This document shows positions 41,653 through 52,654 of a stretch of 64,000 bases of DNA, one piece after another (position 1 is the first letter of the stretch; every line of letters begins with the position of its first letter). Origin of the DNA: Tolypocladium sp. Sup5 PDA-1 (lineage: Eukaryota; Ascomycota; Sordariomycetes; Hypocreales; Ophiocordycipitaceae); assembly GCA_000750105.3 (NCBI GenBank), contig JPHH03000044.1, positions 62,001 to 126,000 on the forward strand, written 5' to 3'. The notes under the pieces are model-generated. The model was not told where the DNA came from, made no database searches, and saw only the letters and a list, made by a program, of their open reading frames with translations. The position numbers were made by a program, and so were the translations under genes.

Positions 41653-43126
41653 CACGCACCGATTAGAACCCTCATCCTACCGAGGCTTCGATGCAGTCAG
41701 CAGACGCTGCAGTCTACGGCCTAGATACGACACGAAAGCCCATATGGGATGAAGAGCCGTACACCTAGGTGGCTTCCCCTGACCTGGTAGGCCGTTATGC
41801 GAGGTAAGAACATCACCCACCCGGGTCCTGTACACCCCCTCGGTATGCAGCCAGTGACTGACAATGAAGAACAGATTCATCTGCGGGAGACCGTAGGCTA
41901 GGCATAGTCTTTATTAAAACCCTGCCCGGTCTACTATCCGCCAACATCGAAGTACCAGAAGGCCGCTTGGCTTTTAGGACCCCTTCTCTGCCAGCACGAA
42001 GAATCGCAACCATCATCCTCGGCTGCGCCGTTATAAACCCCGAGGACAGGCAGTGGCTGAGCATCGACCAAGCACTACCGGAGTGCATTAACTGTGCCAA
42101 CTATCGCCATGGTAACCCGGACCGCGGCCATGCGTGCAAGATACTGCGGCAGACAAAGACATTCTACCGACTGTATGCCAACAATGAACCAGATGGGTGC
42201 ACCGACGAGGTTTGTGACAGATGTTCGAGAACAATTTAACCCAAAAGTGCGATGTGGACACCACCCTGGGCTATGGCTGCCAAGGCAGCGTCAGCGGAAC
42301 CTGGCTCAGCCACGACATTGTCCTGCGCGAGATGAAGAAAACCCTAGGAAACCTCATCCGTGAAGTGGACCTCCACTTCCAGCGCTCAACGGCGGCCGAG
42401 CCATCCAGTACGCTCGCAACTCTCTCGCCCGAAAGCGCCCACGGCTAGGTTTCGCCACACCTTCCAATGCGATGAGAACGACATGAAAGCCCCGGCTGTC
42501 CACAAGCCCCTTTAGTAAGTTCTCTTGACACAGCATATGGCACTGGTTCAAGGCTAACTGGATACACAGGAGTTGACTTTACCGGCCCGCCATTGTCTCG
42601 GACTACTTGACATCAGGCACAGATATGCCCTCAGAACCCGAACCCGAACCCACTCGTTGAGATACAGCAGAATACATGGAGCCTAGACAGCGAGAAAGAT
42701 TATTCTCAAGGGCAAGATGACGCTGCTGCGGAGAACGAGGAGATCCAGGAGCAATACATCCAGGAAGAGGAGGACCGCCGACCGCTCCCTGGACGCCGGC
42801 CGCTGTACTTGAATCGTGGCGAGATGGCCGGGTCGATTTCGGAGGATACACTTGGTCAAGACATTGGCACGCTTGGCACTTCGAACAGAGGCTCTGGCCT
42901 CGTCGAAACAGTAGGCCAAGACATCCTCACAAGGACCAGACGACAACACAGCATGCGACCTGGGCAGGATAGCTCGCCTCGGCCACCATCTCCAACTCCA
43001 ACGCAGGTCCGGGAACCGTCCGAAGAAGGCCACGAGATGGCCGACAACCGGGCTTGTCAACGCCTGGCCGTTGTGTATTTAGCACGCCCATGCCGTGGTG
43101 CGAGGGACTTCCTCATTGTCACTTGA
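41653..43126 (+). pseudogene. Decayed multi-frame coding relic
   Basis: The plus strand carries protein-like stretches in changing frames: DAAVYGLDTTRKPIWDEEPYT then a TAG then VASPDLVGRY (41700-41796); VFIKTLPGLLSANIEVPEG continuing to a Cys-rich part ECINCANYRHGNPDRGHAC and CTDEVCDRC (41900-42239); MFENNLTQKCDVDTTLGYG with REMKKTLGNLIREVDLHF (42221-42448); and an acidic, Gln/Glu-rich end (DDAAAENEEIQEQYIQEEED) reaching a stop at 43124-43126. Breaks include TAG where TGG would fit and a TGA before HQAQICPQ. Some breaks could be introns (for example GTAAGT near 42515 with a GCTAAC...ACACAG end). The C-x2-C and H/C spacing hints at a zinc-binding module. No family recognised. Confidence 0.5.
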
Positions 43127-45116
43127 CGAGCAAGAAATGATGGCCAAAGTGCGTTTCCTCATTCTCTTGAAGACCTTCAGTTCTGACTGTTCTTAGATCA
43201 CGGGCGCACTGTTTGAACAATACCAGGCGTTCTTGGTGGATTGATGGTGGTCGTCTCGCTGCACGCCTCATGGAGGTGTCGCTCACCATCCTGGCATGAG
43301 CAACACACGTCGCGGGAGGATGTGGACGTCTCAGTCGCACCCGTCTGACTCGCCCCGTCGACATTGCGGTCTGCCCAGGCCATCGACAGCCAATCCTCGT
43401 GCGTCATGCCGGGCAGGAGGAATACATCTAGGTGTCGTGTTCCAGTTTGCAGCGCACACTGCATCCCGCTGGCTCCTTGCAACATTACTGGGGAGGGACT
43501 TGCCAGGCCCACTACGAGGATCCCATAATGCCTCGGGCCTGGCGTGGTCCTCCCGAGAGCGCAAGAAGCTCGAGGTCGACGCACTGAGGTACTCAACAAG
43601 TATTCTTTGGGGTTGTCGTGGTGGAAGACGGAGGCGTGGGAGACAGGCTGGATGGGAGTTGGCTGGATGGCCGGATAGCTGAGGATTTCCGGACTCTGGA
43701 GGAGTGGGAATTGAGGCAGTTCCCGGTCGCTTCGACAGCGCCGACGTTGGGTTGGCTTCGGTACACCAGGACTGGATCTTCCACGCACGTGGGCTTCGTC
43801 AACTTCGACCATCCTCTGCCTTCCAAAATTAGTTGGGTGGAAGTCTGTGGTGACGGAGTTGCTTAGGTATCATGGAGCTTCCGTGATAGCAACACGAGCT
43901 ACTGAAGCGGGGCGTGGAAAAAGAAGAAGGGGGAGCACATTGCCGGTGATGTTGCAAGCAGGCAGCAGCAATATTCACTTTAAAGGGAGGAGAACAGGCT
44001 GCTTGAATGCGTGGCTGTGGGGTTGCGAGAAGGCAACAGAAGCCGGACTAAAGAGGAGGTGGACGTGGTTGGAGTACATGTCTGTGGATGTTGCGGGGAG
44101 GCAACAGAAGTCTGACAAGAAAAGGGAGAGAGCAGTTGGAGTACACGCCTGTGGGGGCTGTGGGAGGCAACAGCATCAAAGCCCCAGGAAATCAGGACGG
44201 GCCGCTGGAGTACGTGGCTGTGTAGGCTATGAGGAGGGACCAGATGTCGGACAAGACGGGGAAGAGGACACGATTGGAAGTTATGTCTATGAGCTTACGG
44301 AGACAACCGCAACAGGCACTCGAGAGAGGAGGAGAAATCAGTTGGAGTACATGTTTGTGGAGTTTGAGACAAACCCTTCATAGTCGGCTTAGCATCCTGA
44401 TTGTTTACCTCTGGCGACACTTGCAAACATGTTTCTGTGATGGTCTCAACTGTTAAACTGTAACTTGCCCTTTCACCATGATAACCCGTGCAAACTGAAT
44501 TGCCAGTAAACCATGCGTCTTTCATTCCGTACGTCCTTGCAGCGGAACTATGACCCTGAAGCAAGCAGCCAACTTCAGCTACACACCTTTGCACCCCTGC
44601 AACACCTTCAACCTTGGAGAGGTTGCCAATGCCCCAGGCCATTCAACACCGACACCACGCGACACGGCCGCGATATCCAATCCCGGCCGTGCACCTCCGC
44701 GAAAAGCAGACGGCCGGCACGGCGAGCCGAGGAGCCTGAACCCATTGAACCCCGGCCGCCGCTGCTGTCCCAAAGAGGCTTCTAGCGCCCGAGACTATCG
44801 ACACGGTGTGGCCGCATGGGGTAAGTCGCGTGTGGGGGAGGCTGGTGATCCTGGTGCGACTGACGACGCTGACGGGCACACCTCCGACACCAGAACAGCA
44901 AGATGCCCGCGTTGAAGGGTGTTGGTCGTGAAGGATTCCTGGGGCATCTCCGAGGGCTGTTGGTGAAGCGAGACGGAGTGCATGGGGCCCCGGAAGTGAG
45001 CATGTGAGAAGGGCCGTCTTTATGGACTGGTCATATTGTATAGACTGCATACAAGTGCATCGTGTCGCACGAACATAGCTCAAGCTTCATAAATGTTTCT
45101 ACATCCAAACGCATCA
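43127..45116. other. Accessory spacer with minisatellite and doubtful frames
   Basis: Open frames overlap on both strands at 43200-43870 (a 204-codon minus frame opposite an 82-codon plus frame with the run RQFPVASTAPTLGWLRYTRT) and at 44510-44915 on the plus strand. None can be supported over its competitors. The minisatellite listed separately occupies about 43980-44370. Confidence 0.4.
43980..44370 (+). repeat. Degenerate ~67-bp tandem minisatellite
   Basis: Five to six diverged units, each containing GAGGCAACAGAAG-like, then AG/GA-rich, then TTGGAGTACATGTCTGTGG-like sequence (starts near 43983, 44031, 44097, 44163, 44230, 44298). Unit lengths are about 66-68 bp, so frame drifts slightly; one plus frame stays open through all of them to 44383. 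Confidence 0.75.
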
Positions 45117-46245
45117 CTACAGCGCCTGGAACATGGCCAACATCGCAAGCGGTACGCCCAGATACAAGCTCCCACTGACAACCTGCCCCGAGGCCCCAGC
45201 CGTCGTCGTCGTCGGCGCCGCAGTGCCCCCCGTCTTCCCGGACACAGTCGCCGACCCCGATCCCGTGGGCGCCGCCGTCGGCGATCCCGATCCGGAGCCC
45301 GTAGGCGCAGCCGTCCCCGTCGCGGTGCCGGTCGCGGTCGAGTTGCCGCCGCCGTTCTTGGTGGCGGCGTTGTACTTGGCGACAATGTACTTGACGATGT
45401 CGTCGCCGTACTTTTGGACGTAGGTGCCGTGCACCTTCTTGTCCGAGCCGGCGTCGCAGTAGACGTCGCCCGTGTCGCAGTACGAGACGAGGCGGTCGGC
45501 GTACTTGGTGCAGACCTCGACGGAGGCGTTGGTGCGCTGGAAGATCTGCGCTCCTAGTCAGTGGCCTTGTAGCTTTGAAGGCGTGTAGACGGAGTGGGTG
45601 AAGAACGTACGCCGTTCTTGATGCTGGTGCCCTTGTCGTAGGTGACGTTGGCGCGGTGGGTTGGGTCACCGAACAGGACAACGGCCACGACTGTTGGAGC
45701 GTATTAGCCTGTGAGTTTTGTACGTCTCATCGTCGACGCATCCACTCACTGTTGTTCTCGACCTTGTTCGCGGCCAGCGCGGTGGCGTTGTCGAAGCCGC
45801 CGCCCGTGCCGCCGCAGATGGCATCCATGGACAGTTGAGCGCCCTGTTCCAGCAAAGCGTCAGCGATTGACATGGACATGGAACGCAGAACGCGATTCAT
45901 TAATACCTGCGAGTACCCCATGACGGCCACCTTGCCGTCCGGGCACGCGGCCGTGTAGTTGTCCAGCGCGCCCTGCATAGCCTTGACGCCGTCGGCGACC
46001 GACTCGTCGTAGTCCGGGTCCGTAAAGGTGGCCGGGTAGTCGAGCGGCACGACCGTGGAGCCCTTGACCTGCCCGGCGATCTTGTCGGCCAGCAGGCCCG
46101 TCACGCCCGTGCCCTTGAGCTCGCCGGTGCCGCGGGCGACGACGATGTACAGGCCGCTGGCACAGGCGGTGCTGTTCTGCGCGGCGGCGCCGGACGCTGC
46201 TGCGAGCAGGGCGGCCGCGACGGAGGTGGTGGTGAGGCCGCGCAT
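45117..46245 (-). CDS. Cutinase family (CE5) secreted esterase, probably GPI-anchored
   Basis: Four exons: 46245-45907, 45843-45750, 45690-45611 and 45545-45117; 313 residues. A signal peptide (TTTSVAAALLAAASGAAA) precedes the catalytic domain. IVVARGTGELKGTG carries the GTGE oxyanion region; the nucleophile motif MGYSQ-GAQ (Ser112) is created across the first splice junction. CDTGDVYC supplies Asp198, and KVHGTY supplies His210. The C-terminus is a Ser/Thr/Gly/Pro-rich linker ending in a hydrophobic stretch (GSLYLGVPLAMLAMFQAL), typical of a GPI-anchor signal. Enzymes of this family hydrolyse cutin, acetyl-xylan or short-chain esters; the exact substrate cannot be read. The first intron (63 nt) is a multiple of three and has no stop, so retention would insert 21 residues after Gln113. 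Confidence 0.92.
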
Positions 46246-47417
46246 GGTGGAGGAGGTGTGTGTGTCCGAGACGTCTGGATTCGAGCTGTCTGCGGTTGTT
46301 CGAGACGCAAACCACCAACTGGACGGCACTCGGATGCGACGGGGAACGCAACAAGGGAGCGGAACAGGGCGGAGGGAGAGTGAGCAGAGGCGAGGAGCAC
46401 GCGTAAGCCTTATACTAATAGGCAAACAAACACCACGGCCCGAGCAGAGTGCTAATTGCCTACGTACTATCCGTACTCATGCACGCTTCCCACGTCTCTC
46501 CACAGACGGCTCCCAAACCTTGCCCACGATCTGGTATCGCGCCTGGGCTGCCCGAGCCGAGACGCGGCGGCGGGGCTGAGCGGCCGGCGCTGCGAGGCGC
46601 ATTGATCCAAGGCTATTCCAGGCGAGGCCTCAAGGGCTCAAAACACGTCTAGCTCCAGAGGAAGGGCAAAAAAGTCCCCCGGGCCACGCTGCCAACCTCG
46701 TCCGTTAGGCCCGCGGTGGAGTCTGGAGTCTGGAGTCTGGTGGACCAACCCCCGCAAGTCTCCAACCTTGAAGCCTCCAGGCCAGCCGCGTGCTCCTCAG
46801 ACTCTCTGAACCAGCGAGTGTCTTGCAGGCCGTGGTCCCATTCCTTGTGGGCTGGCTGCGGTGGGATGGAGCCGCGCTGCTTCGCCGCCCCCTGCAGCGT
46901 GGCGCAACCCGGATCGGATCCCTGGCCTTCACATGCCACCGGCGCTCGGCTCCTGCGTAGGGCGGCAGCTGGCGTTCGCGGGGTGGGTTGGGTCTGTTGA
47001 TGAGGTCCATCCCAGCTGGGATGGGAAGCGAGGTGGCTGGCTGCTCCCGCAGCGACGACTACGGACTACATGGGCAAGTCGCTGGCCACCTGACCATGCA
47101 TGCCCGTAATGGCCAGGTAAGAGTCCTCGTTACGGCCCGGCAACAAGAGGTAACCCAGATTGGCGTGGCGTGGCTTATCATCCTCGTCCGACTTGACAAT
47201 AATCGGCGCAAGTCCTGTCAGCGCAAGTACCCGGCGTGGCGTAATGCCTCTGGCAGAGAGTCACGATTCTCAGCAGAGTGGCTCCGTACAAGGTCTCTGC
47301 GTTCATGGCCTTCCGCGAGGAGGACTTGTTCCAGAAAGGCCAGGCCGAGTGAAGCCAAGTAGCCAATGGTTCCAGGCCACGTGAATCTTGCGTCTTTCGA
47401 ATATAGATCAAGGCCCC
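46246..47417. other. Spacer between cutinase and pseudogene
   Basis: No gene seen. A GTCTGGA triple repeat lies at about 46722-46741. Long frames on both strands overlap one another. Confidence 0.45.
46409..46414 (-). promoter_or_regulatory. TATA box for the cutinase
   Basis: TATAAG on the coding strand about 165 bp upstream of the ATG at 46245. Confidence 0.4.
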
Positions 47418-48318
47418 TCATTTCCAGCCGATCAAACATGCATGTGCCATCGTCGTCGATGCCATCGCACCCGGTTCTTCTGTGCTGGAAGATCCGGCTC
47501 TTGTGCCGGCGCCGAGAACCTTGGCCGCGATCTCATCCTCCAGCTCGCCAATGACGGCACCCAAGCGTGATGCGAAGTATTCGTAGGCACAGCTCAGTTT
47601 CTCCACCTCCCGCGATTCCATTCGAGCGACGAAACGGCTGAATTGTCCATCTGCGTCAACAAACGGCAGATCGCATTCCTCGGGGTTGACGGGGAAGTAC
47701 CTAGAGTACTCGTAGAGTTCAAACCGGGAAAATGCCCGCTGCAGTCTTGCTCGTTTGCTAGAAGATGAGTCTCTGGGGCAAACGGCGTGGGATCTGTGGA
47801 CCTGGGTCTCTTGCGTCTTCCTGGGGAGGCCAGAGCAATGCCAGCCATGTCCCGTGGAAGTCTATGGCGCTGGTATCGGGCTGGAAGTAGTCGTCCAGGA
47901 AGGGCTTCAACGTCTTGACCCATTTGGCCTCCTGACCCCGGCTGAAGGCGACAGGTGGATGATGGCGAGGGCATGATGGAGGGCATTGGGCAGTATGGCG
48001 TTTCTGCGAACCGACGTCAGGGTGTGCTCAGGCGACAGCCCGAAGACACCATAGCAGCACGAAGATGCGATGATGGCTGAAAGCAGGTCGTGAGGGGAGT
48101 CGACGGCTTCCAATGTGAGGCCCAGGAGCTCGGCTATCAGATTGTGCAGGCTCACGATGCCGAGCGGCTGGCTAGGAAAGCGCCAGCTGAGAGGGCATCC
48201 GGTGCATGGAGGCAAGACGAGGTCGAAGAGGCGCTGTTGGGGGAGGGCTCGGTTGGCCGACCGGGCTAAAGATTCGAGACCTGATGATGGAGAAGAGCGG
48301 AGGAGAAATCAAGAACAT
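47418..48318 (-). pseudogene. Pseudogene of an uncharacterised fungal protein
   Basis: Three coding-quality blocks follow each other in different frames on the minus strand. Block 1 (about 48318-47940): ESLARSANRALPQQRLFDLVLPP, given here in pieces (SLARSANRALPQ, LFDLVLPP), then IVSLHNLIAELLGLTLEAVD and NALHHALAIIHLSP. Block 2 (about 47940-47760): EAKWVKTLKPFLDDYFQPD and FHGTWLALLWPPQED. Block 3 (about 47757-47418): KRARLQRAFSRFELYEYSRYF then EVEKLSCAYEYFASRLGAVI. The first break fits loss of one G in a G-run (plus strand 47936-47939); the second combines a TAG (47758-47760) with another frame change. RLQRAFSRFE is typical of a broad family of fungal proteins of unknown function. The 5' end is unclear. 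Confidence 0.7.
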
Positions 48319-48434
48319 TGAAAAGAAGAAGAGAGCACGAGGGTTGCACCCGCAGCTTGGGCCCAAGTACCCTGGTGCAGTGAATTCGTCGACGAGTCGA
48401 GCCTCCAGTACGGCGCGCAGCTGCAGACATCGAA

Positions 48435-48452
48435 CCCCCCCCCCCCCCCCCC
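48435..48452. repeat. Poly-C tract of 18
   Basis: An uninterrupted run of 18 C upstream of the pseudogene remnant. Length is likely unstable or hard to sequence exactly. Confidence 0.9.
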
Positions 48453-50131
48453 ATGCAAAGGCATAAATCCGAGCCCCGAGCAGTTGCCGTCGAGAGCCTT
48501 GCGGCGAAACAAGGAAGTTTTCAAACGAGAAAAACAAAAAGTGAGATGAGTTGCTTGATCTGCGGTCAAGTGCAGCCATCGATTCCCAGGCATCGCCGCC
48601 GAATGCTAGCCGTGCCTGGTCCATGGACGGCCGGCTGTGAATGGGATCATGGACCGCACGTGTTGATTGAGTAATGAAGCACATCTATTGAGAGGGAAGG
48701 AGGGCCCAAGCTGACAGACAATGGCATATTGGCACTTTCGTTGGGTCTGGTGCTAGAAGAGAGCTGGTCTGGCGGCTGGGCCAGAGTCTCGTCCGACCTG
48801 GGATGAAGCGCTCCTCGTTTGATGCCATGCTTGCAGAGCAAAGCATCCTGACATGGCTCCTTTGTTTGTCAGCCCGTGTCCATGACGCTGCGTGTGTGGG
48901 CTCACACTTGACGTCCAGTCCTTTGTCAGGCTGGCCCGGACAAACGGCGGCATGGGCTTCGCAGATGCCGCCTTGGGCGTCTGCGCTTAGGATTCGCCAC
49001 GTCAACGCCATCTTCGTTCTCGAAACGCTCCTGGTAGGTATTTCGGTAATGGCAAGCGATTAACAAGCGTCGACGGCCTTGTCCAACACATAGGTAGAGG
49101 CCCCCTGCTCCCAGAGAAATCGGGTGAACGGGATATGTCAAGAACCAATAAGGAGCCGTGGTTGACGAGTGTCGGCGGCTTTGTCTAGCGCATTAGCAAG
49201 ACTGATAGGTGTCCTTGTCGTACAGACGGCCGCGCCTTTGCATTGTCGGCGGTGCCACGGGCAGTTGCGTCCCTCAGCCCAGCGCCTCCATGCGCGACCG
49301 CTGTCTCGTGCGTCGAGCAACCTGCGCCCGCTGTTATGCGCAGGCACGCTCGATCTGGCACGCTCGATCTTAGGACGCGGGCGATCCCCCCCTCCTCCCC
49401 CGCGTCCATGAAACACTGCCGGCGTTTGCTTCATGCCGCCGCTGCCCGTCCTCGGACCTGCTTCGGGTCACTGCTTCCCCGGTCGCCCGATCGATGCCCG
49501 GCACTTCCAGCTGCTCAGCATCGTCAAGCTGCAGCTGCAGCCTGTGCTGTGCATCCATTGTCAAAAGATGGCAAGCTGTCCCCTGCGCCGCGGCATCGAT
49601 ACGCACGCAATGCCGCATGTCGCGCACAACAATAACGAGCACGGACCGTCGTCCATTGTTGCCGGCACCCAGCTGGAACGACATCCCCGGGCCCCGGGCC
49701 GCGCTAAGCCCCAACGGGCAGCCAAGGCGCACGCACCCGCCGCCGGCGCGGACGACCCGGCGCCCCACAACAAACGGCCGCATCCTGCCATCGGCCGCAA
49801 CGGGCTCCATGCGCCTGGAGTGGGCGTCCACCAACCATGTGCCAGGGCCTCGCGCTACCGAAGCCCGCTGAAAACCGGAAAAGCAGAATGACGCCCTCGA
49901 CTCGCCCTCTAAGGGCAATGGGGGACACGTCCGGTTTGCAAGCGCCCGGCGGTGCTTGATAAGCCTCGCGGGCCCCGATGCGGAAGCCAAGACGCAGGGC
50001 CGGCGTCCCTGGCGTACTTCGTATGAACAGCGGGAAGCACCCGGGCAAGGGCGTCACCTCGTAGACGCCAAGGCCTCGGGCCTGGGTCCCATGTGGTTTA
50101 TTAGAGTTTTCGGGGCCCCGCCAGCTTGGCG

Positions 50132-50139
50132 TATATAAT
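50132..50139 (+). promoter_or_regulatory. TATA box for the MFS transporter
   Basis: TATATAAT, 165-172 bp upstream of the ATG at 50304. Confidence 0.5.
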
Positions 50140-50303
50140 AGGGGTGCGGCGGCAGTTTGAAGGTGCTCGGGTCGGTGATGTAGGTGGTGTACGGCCAAGC
50201 TAGCACCTGACTTGCAGTACCTGTACGACTTGGATCCGAGCTCGAGCAGGTGCGTGGTGTATGGTTCATACATCGTCGCTCGTCGTGCCGATACGCAGCC
50301 GCC

Positions 50304-52052
50304 ATGACGGCTTCCACACGGACGGCGACGCCCACGCTGGCAGACACGAGGCCCTCTTCGCGTGACACTGCCGCTGGCACCGCTGTCCCTTCCACTCCCC
50401 CATACCGGTCCGACAAGGAGCACGGCTCCCCCTCCGGCGACGGCAACGACACGCCCTCCCCCGAGACGCTCCGGCGCGCCGACATCGAGCGCCTCGGCCG
50501 CCAGCGCCCCGGCGTGCTGGCCCACTGGTTCACCGAGGCCGGCTTCGTCTTCACCGTCGTCATGTCCATGATGCTGAGCGAGTACTTCATCGGCGGCTTC
50601 AACATCGTGCTGCCGCCCATCGCCGACGCCCTCGCCATCCCGCCCTCGTCGCGCACCTGGCCCGCCGGCGTCACCAACCTCACCACCGCCGCGCTGCTGC
50701 AGCCGTTTGCGCGCCTGTGCGACCTCTACGGCGGCCGCGCCGTCTTCCTCTGCGGCCACGCCTGGCTGCTCGCGTGGTCGCTCGTCAGCGGCTTCAGCCG
50801 CAGCACGCTCATGCTCATCGTCTGCCGCGCCATGCAGGGCGTCGGCGCGGCGGCGTTCCTCCCGGCGGGCCTGGCGCTGCTGAGCCGCGCGTACCGGCCG
50901 GGCCCGCGCAAGAACTTTGTGTTTGCGATATACGGCGCGTTCGCGTGCCTCGGCTTCTACTTTGGCATCTTCATGGGCGCCGTGTCGGCCGAGTACCTCG
51001 ACTGGCGGTGGTACTTTTGGATCGGCGCCATCCTGGGCCTCGTCATCGGCGTGTCGGGCGCGCTCACCATCCCGCGGCACCTCGGGGACGTCGACCCGGA
51101 CGCGCGGATGGACTGGTGGGGCGCCGTGACGATTGTCCCCGGGCTCGTGCTCGTCGTGTTTGCGTTTACCGACGGGGGCCATGCGCCGGACGGCTGGCGC
51201 ACGCCGTACATTTACGTGACGCTGATCCTCGGCGTGCTGTTCCTCGCCGCCGCCGTGTACGCCCAGGGCTGGGTGTCGTCGCAGCCGCTGCTGCCGCCGG
51301 AGCTGTTCCAGCAAAAGTACATGAAGCGGCTCATGGGCGCGCTGTTCTGCTCGTACGGCGTGTTTGGGCTGTTTCTCTTCTACGCCAGCTTCTAGTAAGT
51401 GGCCTCCAGCGCTGCCCCATATCCCTCGGCAAACGGCGTATACTGACGGCTGGAGTGTAGCATCGAAACCGTCATGCACACGCCGCCCATCCTCACGGCC
51501 GCGTGGTTCACGCCCCTGGCCGTCGGCGGCATGTTCCTCGCCATCGGCGGCGGCTTCATCCTGCACATCGTGTCGAACCGCATCCTCATGATCATCTCGT
51601 GCCTCGGCTTCCTGCTCGCCAGCCTGCTCTTCGCGCTCATCCCGGACCCGGCGTCGAGCGGCAAGTCGACGAGCTTCCTGTACTGGGCGTACATCTTCCC
51701 GGCGATGCTGGGCGGCACCATCGGCGTCGACATCACCTTCAACGTGACCAACGTCTTCATCACGACGGCCATGCCGCGGCGGCACCAGGCGGCGGCCAGC
51801 GGGCTCATCAACAGCCTGCTGTACCTGGGCATCGCCTTCTGGCTCGGCATCGCGGAGCTGGCCGTCTCGGCGGCGGTGCAGACGCGCGGCGCGCTGGAGC
51901 CGCGCGCGCAGTACCAGATTGGCTTCTGGACGGGCGTCGCGCTGTCGGCCGTGTCGCTGTGCCTGACGGTGACGGTCAAGATGGGGCAGGCCGAGGCGGC
52001 GATGACGGCGGACGAGAAGGCCGAGCTGGAGCGGGAGGCGAACCAGACATGA
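50304..52052 (+). CDS. Major facilitator superfamily transporter (DHA2 / ATR1-like)
   Basis: Exons 50304-51394 and 51461-52052 (intron 66 nt, GTAAGT...GAGTGTAG) give 560 residues. A 75-residue hydrophilic N-terminus rich in Ser/Thr/Pro precedes the first helix (FVFTVVMSMMLSEYFIGGF). Between helices 2 and 3 lies LQPFARLCDLYGGRAVFLCG, the MFS motif A (G-x-x-D-x-x-G-x-R-type), and RAMQGVGAAAFLPAGLALL fits helix 4. About 12-14 hydrophobic segments are visible in total. Overall layout resembles fungal drug:H+ antiporters of the DHA2 group, including aminotriazole-resistance-type proteins; substrate unknown. The tail ends MTADEKAELEREANQT. The ATG follows GCAGCCGCC, and a TATA box lies at a typical distance. 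Confidence 0.88.
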
Positions 52053-52654
52053 ACTTGTGAGGGGCAGGCATTCTTTGCTCCAGTCGACAAGACGGAGACA
52101 TCCATGGATGACCATTCTCGACTACGCGCTGGCGCGTCAGGCTGAACCATTCAGAGGCCATTGGACGCCGCGGGCTTATACACGAGACGAGCCGATAGGC
52201 GCAATGATGGCGCTTAGAACCAGGATGGCCATGCCGGCCGCAGACTCGTCAAGTCACCAGACATCATGAGTCCAGACGCAGAGGCCGGGGCCGGGTACGT
52301 CGAGAGGGGGTTATGCATCAGCGTCGCATTGCATGAATGAATCATCTAGCGAGCATCATATAGACGGCAAGATAGACATAATACCTTGATAAACAAGAAC
52401 ATGCAAGCGCAAACGCAAACCCATCTCCAAATGCCTCCCTCCTTGACACTGCATTTCAAGAAGCGGGCACCCGGAATCGGCACGGCGATGGGGCCCTTGG
52501 TCCGGCGCTCCCGTCCGGCTCATGTGACCGGCCGACGTCGGCTCTGACCTACGAGTTGATGGACCGCTGATTGCCGAGGATGTGAGGTTCACTCTCCCTT
52601 CTTGTGTTTAAAATGCGTAAAGGGAGCTCTTAACCATCTTGCTTGCTGTCGTTT
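52053..52654. other. Tandem spacer
   Basis: 602 bp between the MFS gene and the CoA-transferase gene. No gene or clear TATA box seen. Confidence 0.5.

Larger units (their letters stand above)
48319..50303. other. GC-rich spacer upstream of the MFS gene
   Basis: About 2 kb without a supportable gene. From 49160 to 49990 frames are open on both strands simply because of high GC; none resembles a family. A repeated GCACGCTCGATCT pair lies near 49346-49371. Confidence 0.45.

Noticed and set aside
49704..52115. 803-codon minus-strand open frame opposite the MFS gene
   Set aside because: Extremely Arg/Ala/Gly/His-rich with no family resemblance; the plus strand encodes the transporter.
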